Source: Polytrichum commune (taxonomy: Eukaryota; Streptophyta; Polytrichopsida; Polytrichales; Polytrichaceae). From it: a DNA stretch of 64,000 nucleotides. The position numbers were made by a program, and so were the translations under genes. Location: contig OX485805.1 of NCBI GenBank assembly GCA_950295325.1, forward strand, positions 7,564,501-7,628,500, read 5' to 3'. How positions within the stretch are numbered: the stretch's first letter is position 1; each line of letters opens with the position of its first letter. The notes under the pieces were generated by a model. That model was not told where the DNA came from, searched no databases, and saw only the letters and a list, made by a program, of their open reading frames with translations. Shown here one piece after another: positions 49,316-60,513 of the stretch.

Positions 49316-49797
49316 ACATTAGAGCTTGAGACTTCTTGACCAATGATAAACAAATTATGATGATTGGTTGAGAAGTTGGTGAAGGTCTAAGTTCACTTTA
49401 CACTAGACCTTGAGGACTCAAAGGACCAAAGAAATTGAAATGGATGAAAAATCTATGTGGCGTCCTACATGGCACCAAGTGGATAGTATTTTTTTATGGT
49501 CTATTGAATAATGTGTTAGACTCCATGAAACACAAAACTAAGGGCCGTGGCACCAACTAGATTTTGGCATTGGCTCCTACAAATATTATATTGCCATGAT
49601 GGGTTCCCAAACTACCTACTATTTTGGATTGTCCATAAAAGACATTCAAATCCCTGAACATGGTCCACTTCACTTTACACTAAGCTTGAGGGCCCATCAA
49701 TTGCAAAATTGGATTTCTATATTCCATGGTATGGCCAATTTTCAAGGACCCTTAGCTTTTCATGTTCATGGCTATTGAACATGTGTGAAGTTGCCCC
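49316..49797. mobile_element. PIF/Harbinger-type MITE, diverged family B copy 4
   Basis: Starts GGGCCACTTTACATTAGAGC and ends CATGTGTGAAGTTGCCCC, flanked by CTA (49,313-49,315) and TTA (49,798-49,800), a 3-bp duplication with one change. Internally it has several further inverted GGGCC/CACTTTACACTAG words. Non-coding. Confidence 0.6.
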
Positions 49798-50570
49798 TTA
49801 GGTCCTAGGGTTTATATATGTTAAATGTAGGTATTTATTATGGAAGGAAGGAATATATGCACTCTAAAATCAAGTCACTTGTCATTTTTAAATTGGTTGA
49901 CATGCACTTGCATGCCATGTGAAATCACATCCCAACACTAGTAAATTCCATATTCATTACAACAATTATCCCAATTAGTGTGTGTGGTACTAATTCCCAA
50001 AACACGCACTAATTTGCCAAGTCTCAAAATTAGTGAGGGCTGAACTTCTTAACGAGTGATACTAAATTCATGAAATCGTGCTCATTTACTATACATTTCA
50101 AGAAAATTAGTGCGTGCTCTAAGATGTTTGTAGAGTGATTAAAAATGAATAATGCTAGGATAAATAATGCTGATATTTTCAGTGAATAGTGTTTTCAACG
50201 AATAACATCAGGATGAACAATGTTTCCTAGATCTTTTGGTGGCACTAATTTCATAGTGTAAAGAAATTTAGTACCACCTTCACTTACTTCCCACGCTCAC
50301 TAATTGAAACAATCGGTGTAGTGCATGATGCACATTCTACGCTACCATCAATTTCCTCGTACAACACATTATTTGCTATTAATAATAATGTTGTTAAAAT
50401 CTCAAGTAGGCTAACCCATTTTGCCTAAACACACAATGTCGACACCTTAACACATTTTGGGTAAGTCGAAAATCCATGTAAATAAGATTGAAAATTAGAT
50501 TCATCCCTTGCATGTAAAGAATGTAGACGTAGTCTTGTTGCAATGACTTTTAGTTGTGCATCTACGGATA
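49798..50570. other. gene-free region
   Basis: AT-rich, with repeated short inverted words (AATTAGTG / CACTAATT) but no bounded element or gene. Confidence 0.35.
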
Positions 50571-50573
50571 TAA

Positions 50574-51072
50574 GGGCCACTTCACACACGAGACTGAGAG
50601 CCTGTGACCATCACAATTCAAGCACTCTCATTGGTGGAAAAGGTGGAGCCGGTCCAAGTTCGCTTTACACTACTCTTGAGGGACCAACGGAGTATGTGAA
50701 TGCAAGATGGATGTTAAGTCGACATAGATTCCTACTTGGCATCGAATGGATCATGTTTCGTGGTCACATGGTTTACTTTTAAAAACCAACTCTTGGAGGT
50801 AGGCCTAACACAAAACCAAGGTACCATGGCACTCCCAACGTTTTCAAACGTTGGTTTATTCTATTTTATCATGTGTGAGAACCCGCATGAATATTGACAT
50901 TCATTGAAAGGGCATTTGGTTGAGGGCCCGGTCACATATGACTTCATTCTACACTTGAGGGTCCGTGACCACACTACATGATTTGGGAGGTGTGTTGGGA
51001 CCTCCTTTGGACACTTTCTTTTGGGCTCTCGCAATTTCATGGTCACGGCTCTTGGCTCATGTGTGAAGTGGC
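50574..51072 (+). mobile_element. PIF/Harbinger-type MITE family B, copy 3
   Basis: GGGCCACTTCACACACGAG after TAA (50,571-50,573), ending CTCATGTGTGAAGTGGC. The outermost right bases and the right target repeat have been lost. Same orientation as copy 1. Confidence 0.8.
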
Positions 51073-51385
51073 GTGAAGGCACTTAACAATATGTAATAAT
51101 ATGGGATTGAGGAAAGCAAAACCATTAAATGATCCCTTCAAATTTCCCGGGAAGTAAGTAAGAACGCATTCCTAGTTAATAGGCATAACCCTATGAAGTG
51201 AAGGAGATGTACACTACCACCACCACCAACAACAACAACGAAAGTGTGGTTTGCTCTTATGTCAACATCTTTAGTCACCGGGGTTTTGAATACACAAGTG
51301 GCACTATATATTGGAGTCACCGAGTGTGGTCCTTTTACTTTGGAGTATACGACAAAGGAAAGAGCAAATACAGTCCAACTAACTA

Positions 51386-51599
51386 CTACAATAAATGTTT
51401 TTATTTAGTGTCACTTGCTATATTGAATTACACAATGTCATATCTATCGTTTTTAACCAACAAATGTCAAGTTGGTTGTTCAGATATTGGAGAACATTAA
51501 CAACTGTGTTTGGTACAAAATCGCATCAATGGTAACAAAAAGATTTAGCATTGTGTAATTCTAAATAATAAGTGACACTAACCATCATGTTTAGTGTAG
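51386..51599. mobile_element. short MITE related to family A by its ends
   Basis: The 214-bp element runs from CTACAATAAATGTTTTTATT to ACCATCATGTTTAGTGTAG. Inverted similarity extends about 55 bp inward (TTAGTGTCACTT ... GAATTACACAATG on both sides). The interior differs from family A, so it seems a separate subfamily using the same terminus. Confidence 0.65.
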
Positions 51600-51689
51600 C
51601 GACCTTTTTGAAAAATCAAAAACTTTTTTTCTTTCATTTTTTTTTCCTTGCTTCCCCCATCGCACTCTGATTTAGTGTCCGGGGGGGGG

Positions 51690-51916
51690 GGGAGGATTTT
51701 TGGGCATAATTGGTCAAAATCCTAATGTTTCCAAGTTGAATTGGTTACATGTTGTGATCTTTTGGTTTTCTTTATCATTTTGAAGCATATTCGATAGATT
51801 CCTCATAAAATGATCGGTAATTTTCATGAAGTCTTGAACTTCGACCGGTTATTTCTCAAACTCAACCGGTTCATATGTAACTAGCGGTTGATTCTCCACA
51901 CTCATTGCTTTGAGTT
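51690..51916 (-). repeat. family E copy 4
   Basis: ATGATCGGTAATTTTCATGA, CGACCGGTTATTTCTCAAAC and TCAACCGGTTCATATGTAAC are the inverse of the arm at 43,980-44,070. It ends near TGATTCTCCACACTCATTG. An 11-G run at 51,681-51,691 adjoins. Confidence 0.6.
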
Positions 51917-52386
51917 GCTCCAAGAAAGTCACTTCACTTTGTTGCTAGGAGACCCGAGTTACTAAGTTTTGCTCGTGCAAATCCTTGGCCAAGGCATAAC
52001 ATTACTAAGCAACTACATGATGGCCTCTTTCTAAGGAAAAAGGTTGCAATTTAAAAACTATGGTAATTTAAACCTACTTGTTGAAAAATTCAATGTACAC
52101 AACTTGAGTACTCCCCATAAACAAGGAATCATGGAATCAAAGGATAATTATGCTCATGTAAATACTTGGTCCCATGAAACGCATCCAAGGAGTTGTGCAA
52201 TGTTATGGGCCCATCATTTGTGTCAATGTTTTATTTATTTAATTTTAATTATTTATTTATCCTTTCCTTGAACTGAAAGATTTAAAAGTACCCCTTGCAC
52301 TTCTTTCTTGCCCCATCAATTGATGTAATTAAGTTCATGACCAACTAGCACACTAAGGTTCAAAAAATGGCCAACAACACTCAAGG

Positions 52387-52769
52387 TGATATTTAGTGTC
52401 ATATGGTATTTCATGTCATTGTGGTAACTTTTTCGGATGACACATCTTTTGAATAGTTTACAAATACTATCATGGATGATGGATGAGTTCATCCATTGGC
52501 CAAAACCTTGCCTTCTCTTGTGAGCCACTTGTGATGAAATATTGTCATGGATGATTGAAATTCGGATGAAATATCACTTGGTAAGAGACAGTAGTAGCAA
52601 CACTGCAAATCTATAAACCCCCCCCCCTTATTTAAAAAAATTTATTTACAAGGAATGATAAATAATGTTGGGTTAACATTTAGTGTTGGTGACACTACAC
52701 CGCAATTTACAATTAGTATTGAGAAAGACAACTAGGATTGGTCACACTAAATATCATATTTAGCGTAGT
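52387..52769 (+). mobile_element. MITE family A, copy 3
   Basis: GATATTTAGTGTCATATGGT at the left and CACTAAATATCATATTTAGC at the right; the interior matches the other copies. The outer half of the left palindromic terminus is missing. A C run lies at 52,618-52,627. Confidence 0.8.
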
Positions 52770-53664
52770 AAAAGGGTCACGACGTCATTGTAATAACATT
52801 GGACTTACAAGCTACTTTTTGACTAGCCAAAGTATTGTTGAAAAGTTGATCCAATATTGAGAAATTTGTGTAAATGAACAATTATTCTTTGAAAAATCAT
52901 AGTAAAAAATTTATGGCATCTAAGTGCTCGGGTGGTTTGCTATGAATTTAGACACCCTATACACAATAAATGTATAAAGAAAATAAATGTATACGTACTA
53001 ATGGTAGGCTGTACATAGGTTCATTTATTTATACTAAGCTTTTCAATTTAATGTGGAGAATACCTCACTACATAAATCAACTATACAAATATGGAATAAA
53101 TAGACCTTCATGACATATACAAAACCCTACAAAATGCATATAGTGGTCATGTGGGGACGATTATCATATGACAACAATGAATGAAAGTAACACATTTGTT
53201 GTCAGTTGTTTCTCCAAATCTTAAGGCCCCCTTTTGTACATCTATCTTTACTTAAAAGATTCAATAGCCTTTTTGAATGTACACACTAGGAAAAGAAGAA
53301 TACCTCTCCCTTATGTATCCCTTGAATAATACCTCTCTCTACACTCACGTTAGTTCATACATGGTATGAAGAGTCCACCTCCCCCCCAAGGTCTAAGTGT
53401 ATGTTAAATGCTACATGAAACTACCAAGTCATGTATCCATTATGTCCAAGATTTCAACTCCTTAAAACAATGTTTGAAGTGTTGGATTGATTTTATTTAT
53501 TTATTTATCCTTTTCTTTAAGGGCACATGTCCAAACTTTTGGATACTCCAAATTAAGTGCCCAGTAAGTCATGTAAGTCTCAAGAAGTTCAATGCCAAGC
53601 AAGAAAACATATCCGATATGACATGAACGTACAATGTATCCAACTTGTACCCAACCTAGCAAAT
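52770..53664. other. gene-free region
   Basis: Nothing supportable beyond AT-rich DNA. Confidence 0.4.
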
Positions 53665-53677
53665 GAATAAAAATAAA

Positions 53678-53794
53678 AGGACCTCAGATGGGCATTGTTT
53701 CTTGATGTCCCCTCGGGTTGTGCTGGTTCATATGAGGTGGTTGTGTTTTTGGTTCCTTTCTTGAACTTGAATTTTCAATTTGTGCCAAAAAAAA
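53678..53794 (+). mobile_element. 117-bp LINE 3' tail with 13-bp TSD
   Basis: GAATAAAAATAAA is repeated directly at 53,665-53,677 and 53,795-53,807. The interior (GGGCATTGTTTCTTGATGTC, then GAGGTGGTTGTG, AATTTGTGCCAAAAAAAA) matches the minus-strand 3' end of the LINE at 25,439-26,392, including the GTGCCAAAAA terminus. It is a severely 5'-truncated insertion of the same family. Confidence 0.75.
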
Positions 53795-53807
53795 GAATAA
53801 AAATAAA

Positions 53808-56800
53808 TGGTTAATTTTTGGTATTTCCTCAAGTTCAATCATTGCCACCATGTATAGTGTACTATGAAGCCTGACTAGGGATACAATTTATACAACCTAT
53901 CATACGCAATTAATACGAGCCCTTATCAAGTCTTCAAAGCATTAAAAAAAAAGGGAAGTATGTAGCTCAATTACATGTTCAATGTATGGAGACCCAAATT
54001 GGACCCAAATGGGACGTTGATGAGTTAATGTGACAAAGGGAGCACAAAATAATAAACTTACATGCTTTCATTCATGTCAACACCATGAACATCAAGGTGG
54101 TTTTTTTTTGTTTTGTTTTTGTTTTTGTGGGTCTTCTTCTTGAAATTCAAAAATTCTTCACACTTTTTTTTAGAAGCAAAGACAAATGTCGTTGAGTTTG
54201 TTTTGTTATCATCGAAGGTCGCCATGGTTAGGGTTGGATATTTTTCCCACTCACGACCACGTTCCCCAACACCCACAAATAAAAGCCATTAGCTAAGCCG
54301 TTGAATAACATTTCTCCGGGCGGACTTGGCATCATCCTTTCTCACAACCCTAAAAACCTCAAAACCCTAAAATCCAAAAGTACGAAGGGATCCCCACGCC
54401 GATGGAAGGTGGGGGTGGGATGAGTGAGAGCGTGGTCTTGGGATGCGCTTCCGGTTTAGGGTTAGGTGTTGGTTTCATGTCACATTCTTTTGCCGCTTCC
54501 GCTCATGTGTGTGTACGAAATTAGTACTTTGGAGAATGTGTCAACCCCATTGAGGGAATGGGTGGGTGGGTGAATCATGGAAACGCTTTTTACAATGAGA
54601 ACTTCCAAAAACAATGATGCAAGGCCACCTAAAATTTCACAAATTGGAAGAAGAAGAAGGAGAGAGAAAAAAAATAAAAATAAAAAATAAAAATCCATTA
54701 TTTGTGAAACGGCCAACGCCCTTTCCCAATCCTAGATGGGAATATACTAGTAGATATTATTGTCCCAAGTTTGTCATTCTCAACGTTCTTGGGCATGCAC
54801 ATTGGTTGGTGATACCAAGGCAACGTTGGGTCCAAGTTGTGAGGAATATTGTGACCGCTTTCTCCAAGTGAACCTTGACCTTATTGAAACATACAAGTTT
54901 CAAGGCGAGCCTCCGAGGTTTTCAATTCAAGAGAAAATAGAATTATAACAATTATTCATATTCAAAAATAATAATGTTGGATAATAATATTTAATCTATA
55001 AGTTGTACTATTTCCAAGAAGCCTTTGGGTACTCTTTTTTTGTTTATGTTTTTGGAACATAAGAGGTGCTTTTGACCACCTGGCTAGTTCTTCTGTCAAG
55101 CAGAGGGAAGATTTCACAGGCAGGAATTAAACTCCCCACCACCCTGTTCAGGCATTTGGGTCCTCTTGAGAGTTGAGACGGTGTCTTTTCGTTTTAGTGG
55201 ATTTTGAGTGTCTTTACTAGACATGCATAATTGGAGGAAGTTGGCCATTTGGGATTGCAAATGCAATTTAACATGCATTCATAATTTGACACCACGAAAT
55301 TCGGGGCCTTGTTGTCTTCACCCAATCCTTAGCACATGTGTGTGTGTGTGTGTCCAAATAATCAGAATCTAGGTAATTTTAGGGTTTTTGATGAGTTGGG
55401 AAATAAGCAAGCAATGTAGGGAAATGTGAACACTCTTGCTTCAAGTGTTGTCATAAGTGCTTGTCATGTAGCCATTATGTAGATGACTATGTATTAAAAG
55501 CTTGTTGACATGATGTGTGCAAACATTTGGCACCATAGTGAAAATAATAAAGTGGGCGTGTGGCAACATTTTAGTCCATAAATGGCCAAAAAGTCCAAGA
55601 TTGTCTGTATAGAGGTTAAGTTTTAAAATATATTCAATGTTGGATGACTTTTAGAATAAAAATTACACTATAATATGGTTGAAATGAACTCTTACAAAGT
55701 TCTAGAAAGAAAAGGGAACGTCAATATTTATTGTACAACTGACATGCGATGTCCATTCAACAATTTCTACCCGTGAGTTGACCAAAGTGATCTCGAAATG
55801 GACTTTACAATGTCCGGATTTACACTAGTGATTTTATGCATCATGACCTTCATGTCAACCACCGAGTCCTCATGTGCATTCATCCAAGATTTGGCACCCC
55901 CAATCTTGTGATTAATCTTCCATACTAGGTCTTACTATAGTTCCTAGTTCTCGGTTCCTAAAGCTTAATTGCTTGTCGTGTCAACTTCAATAAGGAACTA
56001 TAGTAACTAGGAACTCCACGCAACATAATTTCAAATATTGTGTAACACTAAATACCCTAAACTATGTAATCCTAATGCACTCCATGTGTGAAATTTTAAA
56101 AGACACGCTTTAGTTGTTGTCCTTAGAAGTCATAATAAATAGTCTTATTACGTCCTAACTTCTGTAGTGTCACCCTCCGTATTGCCATTGCCTCTCTTAT
56201 ATTCCAAAACCCTAGGGAATGGATGTGCTTAGTTTAAGTCTCCCTCCTTGTTGTCACATTTTCCTCTCATATATCATGGAGCATTAAAATAATCCACTAA
56301 AGAATTCCAACCACACGCATGCATGCATCATGTTGTCATCATTGTAATTATTATCATTATTGCAATGTTGACTTTGTATTATTTCATAATGTTACATGCT
56401 AAACTAATTCTCCATTATTATGCATCCATGTTAACATGGCAAACCTTCTCAATTTCATGTGCACTTTGGTTGCCAAAAGTGTGATATCAGGAAGGTTGGA
56501 GTGAATTGTGGGCCACAATAATTTTCTACAACCCATGCTAATTCTCATAATGAGAATTTATGTGGGTCACATAGTTTTTCAACCCACACTAAGTTTCTAG
56601 TAGAAAATGAACATGGACCACATTAATTGTTCTTTAGAAAAATATTAATGTGAGCGATTATTTGATTTTGTGCTATTATTGTCTTATAATGAATATTCAT
56701 TGTGTCGATTGATAGTGTCCATTAAGACTTATGGGAAGACTCAAGTTCTTGGACCCACGTTATTTTCACCCTGACTAGAAAATTAGTATGGCCCTAATTA

Positions 56801-57050
56801 TTTCCATGCTAATTTTCCACCCACACTAATAGGACTTTCAAGTATACTCACATGTGAAATCCACTCAAACCAATGCATTACCGTGTACATGATTTTGATG
56901 TTGAGCATATTATGTTCTTTGCATGTTGTATGTTTTAAACTTTGGTATGATGCCTTAGTGTTGCTGCAAGGAAATCAATGCATCACTTGCATGCAAACAA
57001 TGGCTTGAGCTTCCATATGATTATGTTCATTCATTCATCCTACATGAAGG
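53808..57050. other. gene-free region
   Basis: No gene I can stand behind. Around 54,200-54,450 the DNA is less AT-rich with several AACCCTAA words, and a minus-strand frame starts ATGGCGACC at 54,225 (55 codons, unknown). A (TG)n tract lies at 55,338-55,352. Inverted AATTTAGTG-type words occur at 56,480-56,840. Confidence 0.35.
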
Positions 57051-57051
57051 C

Positions 57052-57083
<32 letters not shown>

Positions 57084-57213
57084 GTGTGTCACTATAGTGT
57101 CCATCCTCGAAAGGGGACAGTAGTATTGTCCCAATGTCCCCTTGTTCGGGTCATTGGCATTACGAACGGACACTTCATTCATGCCGGCCCCTTGCTAAAA
57201 AAGGACCGGAGTT

Positions 57214-57244
<31 letters not shown>
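57052..57244. repeat. two TATC microsatellites flanking a 130-bp segment
   Basis: (TATC)n tracts at 57,052-57,082 and 57,214-57,244 lie in the same orientation and have nearly the same length. Between them is a segment with the inverted pair GGGGACA ... TGTCCCC. Confidence 0.8.
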
Positions 57245-57457
57245 GTATAAACATGTAATTTTTGGATAATTCATTTCAATTGGACTCCCCTACACTAATT
57301 TGGGATCTCTACACCGTTTTAAAAATAAGAACCAATTGTTTAGAGAGTGCAAAATAATATATTGAGTTTACAAAGTTTGGGGGAAGCTCTACTTAGGCAT
57401 GCAACGACAACCCCCCCTTGCGACCACATCAATACCACGTGCAATATTATGGGTGTA

Positions 57458-57839
57458 CTACACTAAATACGATATTTAGTGTTGCCAATTCTAGTTGTCT
57501 TTCTCAGTACTAATTGTAAACCGCGGTGTAGTGTCACCAACACTAAATATTAACCCCACATTACTTGTCATTCCTTGTAAATATGTTTTTGGGGGATTAT
57601 AGATTTACAGCATTGCAATTACTGTCACTTACCAAGTGGATTTTCATCCAAATTTCAATCATCCACGACAACATTTCATCACAAGTTGCCGACAAGAGAA
57701 GGTAGGGTTTTGGCCAATGCATGAACTCATCCATCATCCATGACAACATTTGTAAACTTATGCATAAGAAGTGTCATCCAAAGAGTTATCATAAGTGACA
57801 TTAAATACCATATGACACTAAATATCATTCTTAGTGTAG
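57458..57839 (-). mobile_element. MITE family A, copy 4 (inverted, most complete)
   Basis: Ends CTACACTAAATACGATATTTAG and CACTAAATATCATTCTTAGTG then TAG. Each terminus is itself nearly self-complementary, and the two are also inverted relative to each other. The interior is the inverse of copies 1-3. Confidence 0.85.
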
Positions 57840-58504
57840 CTTTTCCTTCAATATTAGGATGACATTTAAATTAATTGATTAAAATTTCACATTAAAATAT
57901 AATATCATGCAAATTTAAGCAAAACATTAACATTTTATATACAAATAATACTAATACTATATTTCCAACCCATTATCATTTTTGTTTTGTAAAAAACATT
58001 GATTATATATTCCTACCTTTGAGCATATGGTATTGTGGGCTAAAAAATGACGTGGGTTAAAAAAAAAATACATGCACCAAAATTATAGTGGGCCACAATA
58101 GTGGGTATGAAAGGTGTAGTTGTTTAAAAAAAGGTAAGAAAAGCCACATGTCATGTTACCATTGCTCCCACACTTTACCCTAAACCTTCCCACCCTTTGC
58201 CCACAAACCCAACTTTCCCCGACCAAACACATGACAAAGGCTTCTCCCAAGCACCGTACGTATAAAAAAAACCTAAACTCTCTAGCTCTCCTAGATCCTT
58301 TATAATCGTGGCTTTATTCATTCCAATTGGATCCCATCCACTAATTTTGGGTTTCTACAACTATTTAGGACAAAATAAATTGCATAATTTAAAATGGTTG
58401 AAAATAATCCATTGCATATTTCACCTTCGGAATGGTTGAGTGTACCCTAAGACAAATGGGACCTATTATGGGTTCATTTTGCCTTGTAGTATTCAAGTGT
58501 TGTT
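57840..58504. other. gene-free region
   Basis: AT-rich DNA with no gene or bounded repeat recognised. Confidence 0.4.
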
Positions 58505-58795
58505 TGGTTAGGTGTGGTGGATGTAAGAATAGGTATCATGATAACATACTTTCGAAATAGGTTAGATCACATGCTCAAAATATGTTAACCAGTCTGGACT
58601 CAAACAACATAAGGGGGGGAGGGGGGACGTATATGGCCATTTGATGTCATTGAGAATAATACCTTGACAATGAATACGCTATTCATAAGAGCTTCAAACA
58701 TATCAGAAAAATAGTTGTCGACGTGATTTGGAATTGACAATCATCTCACACTAATTGCGTGTTCCACAACATGTGAGAAGTGGGTGCAGCTTACT
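58505..58795 (+). repeat. interspersed repeat family F, copy 4
   Basis: TGGTTAGGTGTGGTGGATGT, TGCTCAAAATATGTTAACCA and GAGAAGTGGGTGCAG match the order of 24,213-24,560. It includes a G-rich tract at 58,613-58,627. Confidence 0.6.
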
Positions 58796-59554
58796 GTGAC
58801 CATTTAACCCGTGCGCTTACCTTGATAAACATCACTAGGCATGCACAACAACACCCCCTTCCGCCTCTCCCTCCCCTAGCAACCACGACTGCGTAAAGCC
58901 CTGACAACTTATTAAATTGTTTAGGACAGATGCCTTATAACCAGTAATAGCACGTCGTGACATCCAATGGGACGTTATTGGATCATCCATCCAACATGAA
59001 CACCTCGACCCCCTATAGGTTTGTTGCCCATTCATCTCAAACGATCTCGAGTAGACTAATTCAGGATCTTTGAAGCTGATTTTGATGTCAAATCAACTAA
59101 AAAGAAGACAACTCCGGACTGCATGACTTGTTTTAGGGCTTTTATGTTGGATGAACGAGAAGTATGCTCGTATACGATAGCTCTCCCTCTCATTCTCCCC
59201 ATTATCACTCCCGTATTTCACGGTAAATCCTTCCCACTCTCCGCCCACAAACCCAACTTCCGTAAACAAGGAACATGCGATGAAAGCTTCTCCCCGGAAA
59301 AAGTCTACACAACACTTTACGGTGTATGTATACCCCAACCCCCAACCCCCTCCCCCCTCTCTCTTTATCTCTTGAAAAAAAAAAAAAAAAAAAAACACAC
59401 CATCCCCCCCATGCTACAACCCTTCACAAACTTCCCCTTGCCTGCCCGTACAGACCGTTACCCATGCCCGGAGTTACTGCCCGTACGTGTATTCATACGT
59501 ATAATTAAAAATACTCCCATGATGTGGCACATACTACGAAAGAGTAGACCGTAT
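58796..59554. other. upstream region of the DUF506 gene
   Basis: No gene supported. A C-rich block and a run of about 22 A lie at 59,374-59,395. Frames here reflect those simple tracts. Base composition becomes richer in GC toward 59,580. Confidence 0.4.
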
Positions 59555-59564
59555 TATATAAATA
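59555..59564 (+). promoter_or_regulatory. candidate TATA box of the DUF506 gene
   Basis: TATATAAATA is followed 20-100 bp downstream by a CT-rich leader-like sequence (GCCCTTCGCTTCCCTTCCCC), as in many plant promoters. The start of transcription would lie near 59,590. Not verified by any transcript evidence. Confidence 0.45.
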
Positions 59565-59589
59565 TACACGTATAATGTACGCTACGGGC

Positions 59590-60513
59590 CCTGCCCTTCG
59601 CTTCCCTTCCCCGACGAGGCTACAAAGGGCGACGGCCCAGGCGACCTCACTTCCCTGAACCTTCACGTCGCCTCGCCATAGCCATCATCGCAAATTGCGA
59701 AACCGCCGCACACCCATCACCTCTCGCTGCCTCACCTCTCACCTTGAGTCACTCCCACATTCCCGTCTTGGTAGAGAACAATGGCGCCATTCTCATTAAG
59801 GGCAGCCCGGGGTCTCGTATAATCATCAATCATCATCATCATTATCATCGGTGGTTGTGTCGTTGTTGCTGCGATTGCTGCGGCGTAATGTACAATTAAT
59901 TGGGCGAGCTTTTTTTTGTAAAGTGTTTTGTGATTGTGTGTAATTGTGGTTGGATGTGGGAGTGATGTGAGTGAGGAAATTTGAGTGAATTTTTGGTCTG
60001 TGTGGGGTTATTAGGTGGTTGGTGTTCGGTGGAGTTTTGATCGATTTTGGTGATCGTTTGGTGGACTGTGGGTGTGTGTGTGGAGAGAGAGAGAGAGAGA
60101 GTTGGGGCACGTGAATGAGGCCGATTGGGGGGCGGAGGAGGCGAGGGTTTTCGGTTCCAATGAGGAGAGCTATTGGTGTGGATACAGGATAGAGAGAGAG
60201 AGAGAGAGAGAGAGCTCCTTTTTGTGTTATTTGTGTTGGAATTATCAAAGAGCATCGACAAAACATCATCGCAGAAGAAGAAGAGGATAGAAACATGGAA
60301 ATATGATTTGAGGAGAATTGAATTACTTTGCATGCGAAGGTATTCCGTTTTGCCATTGGGGCAGGGAAGGGAAGGTGGGGTATACCACTAGTGGAGGAAG
60401 AGGGAGAGGGAGGAGGGAATTGGTGAAGTTGAGTGGAGTTGTTGCTGTGGTGCTTTCGTTTCGTTCTTCTTCCTTTCAATCGTGGTTTCATCATCGGCAG
60501 ATTGAGAATAAGG
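59590..60513 (+). promoter_or_regulatory. long leader with uORF and GA repeats
   Basis: If the TATA box is right, the leader is about 920 nt. It contains a 13-codon upstream ORF (MAPFSLRAARGLV, 59,781-59,822), (GA)n tracts at 60,083-60,101 and 60,191-60,214 and several further ATGs. So many upstream ATGs suggest that a leader intron is removed; a good candidate acceptor is the pyrimidine-rich tract ending CATCGGCAG at 60,500. Confidence 0.4.

Noticed and set aside
54058..54225. Minus-strand frame starting ATGGCGACC with upstream telobox-like words
   Set aside because: Good start context but just 55 codons ending in a Lys-rich run from poly(T) DNA; no splice partner or motif.
57052..57244. 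Twin TATC tracts as transposon ends
   Set aside because: Same orientation, no target duplication and common microsatellite sequence; simple slippage suffices.
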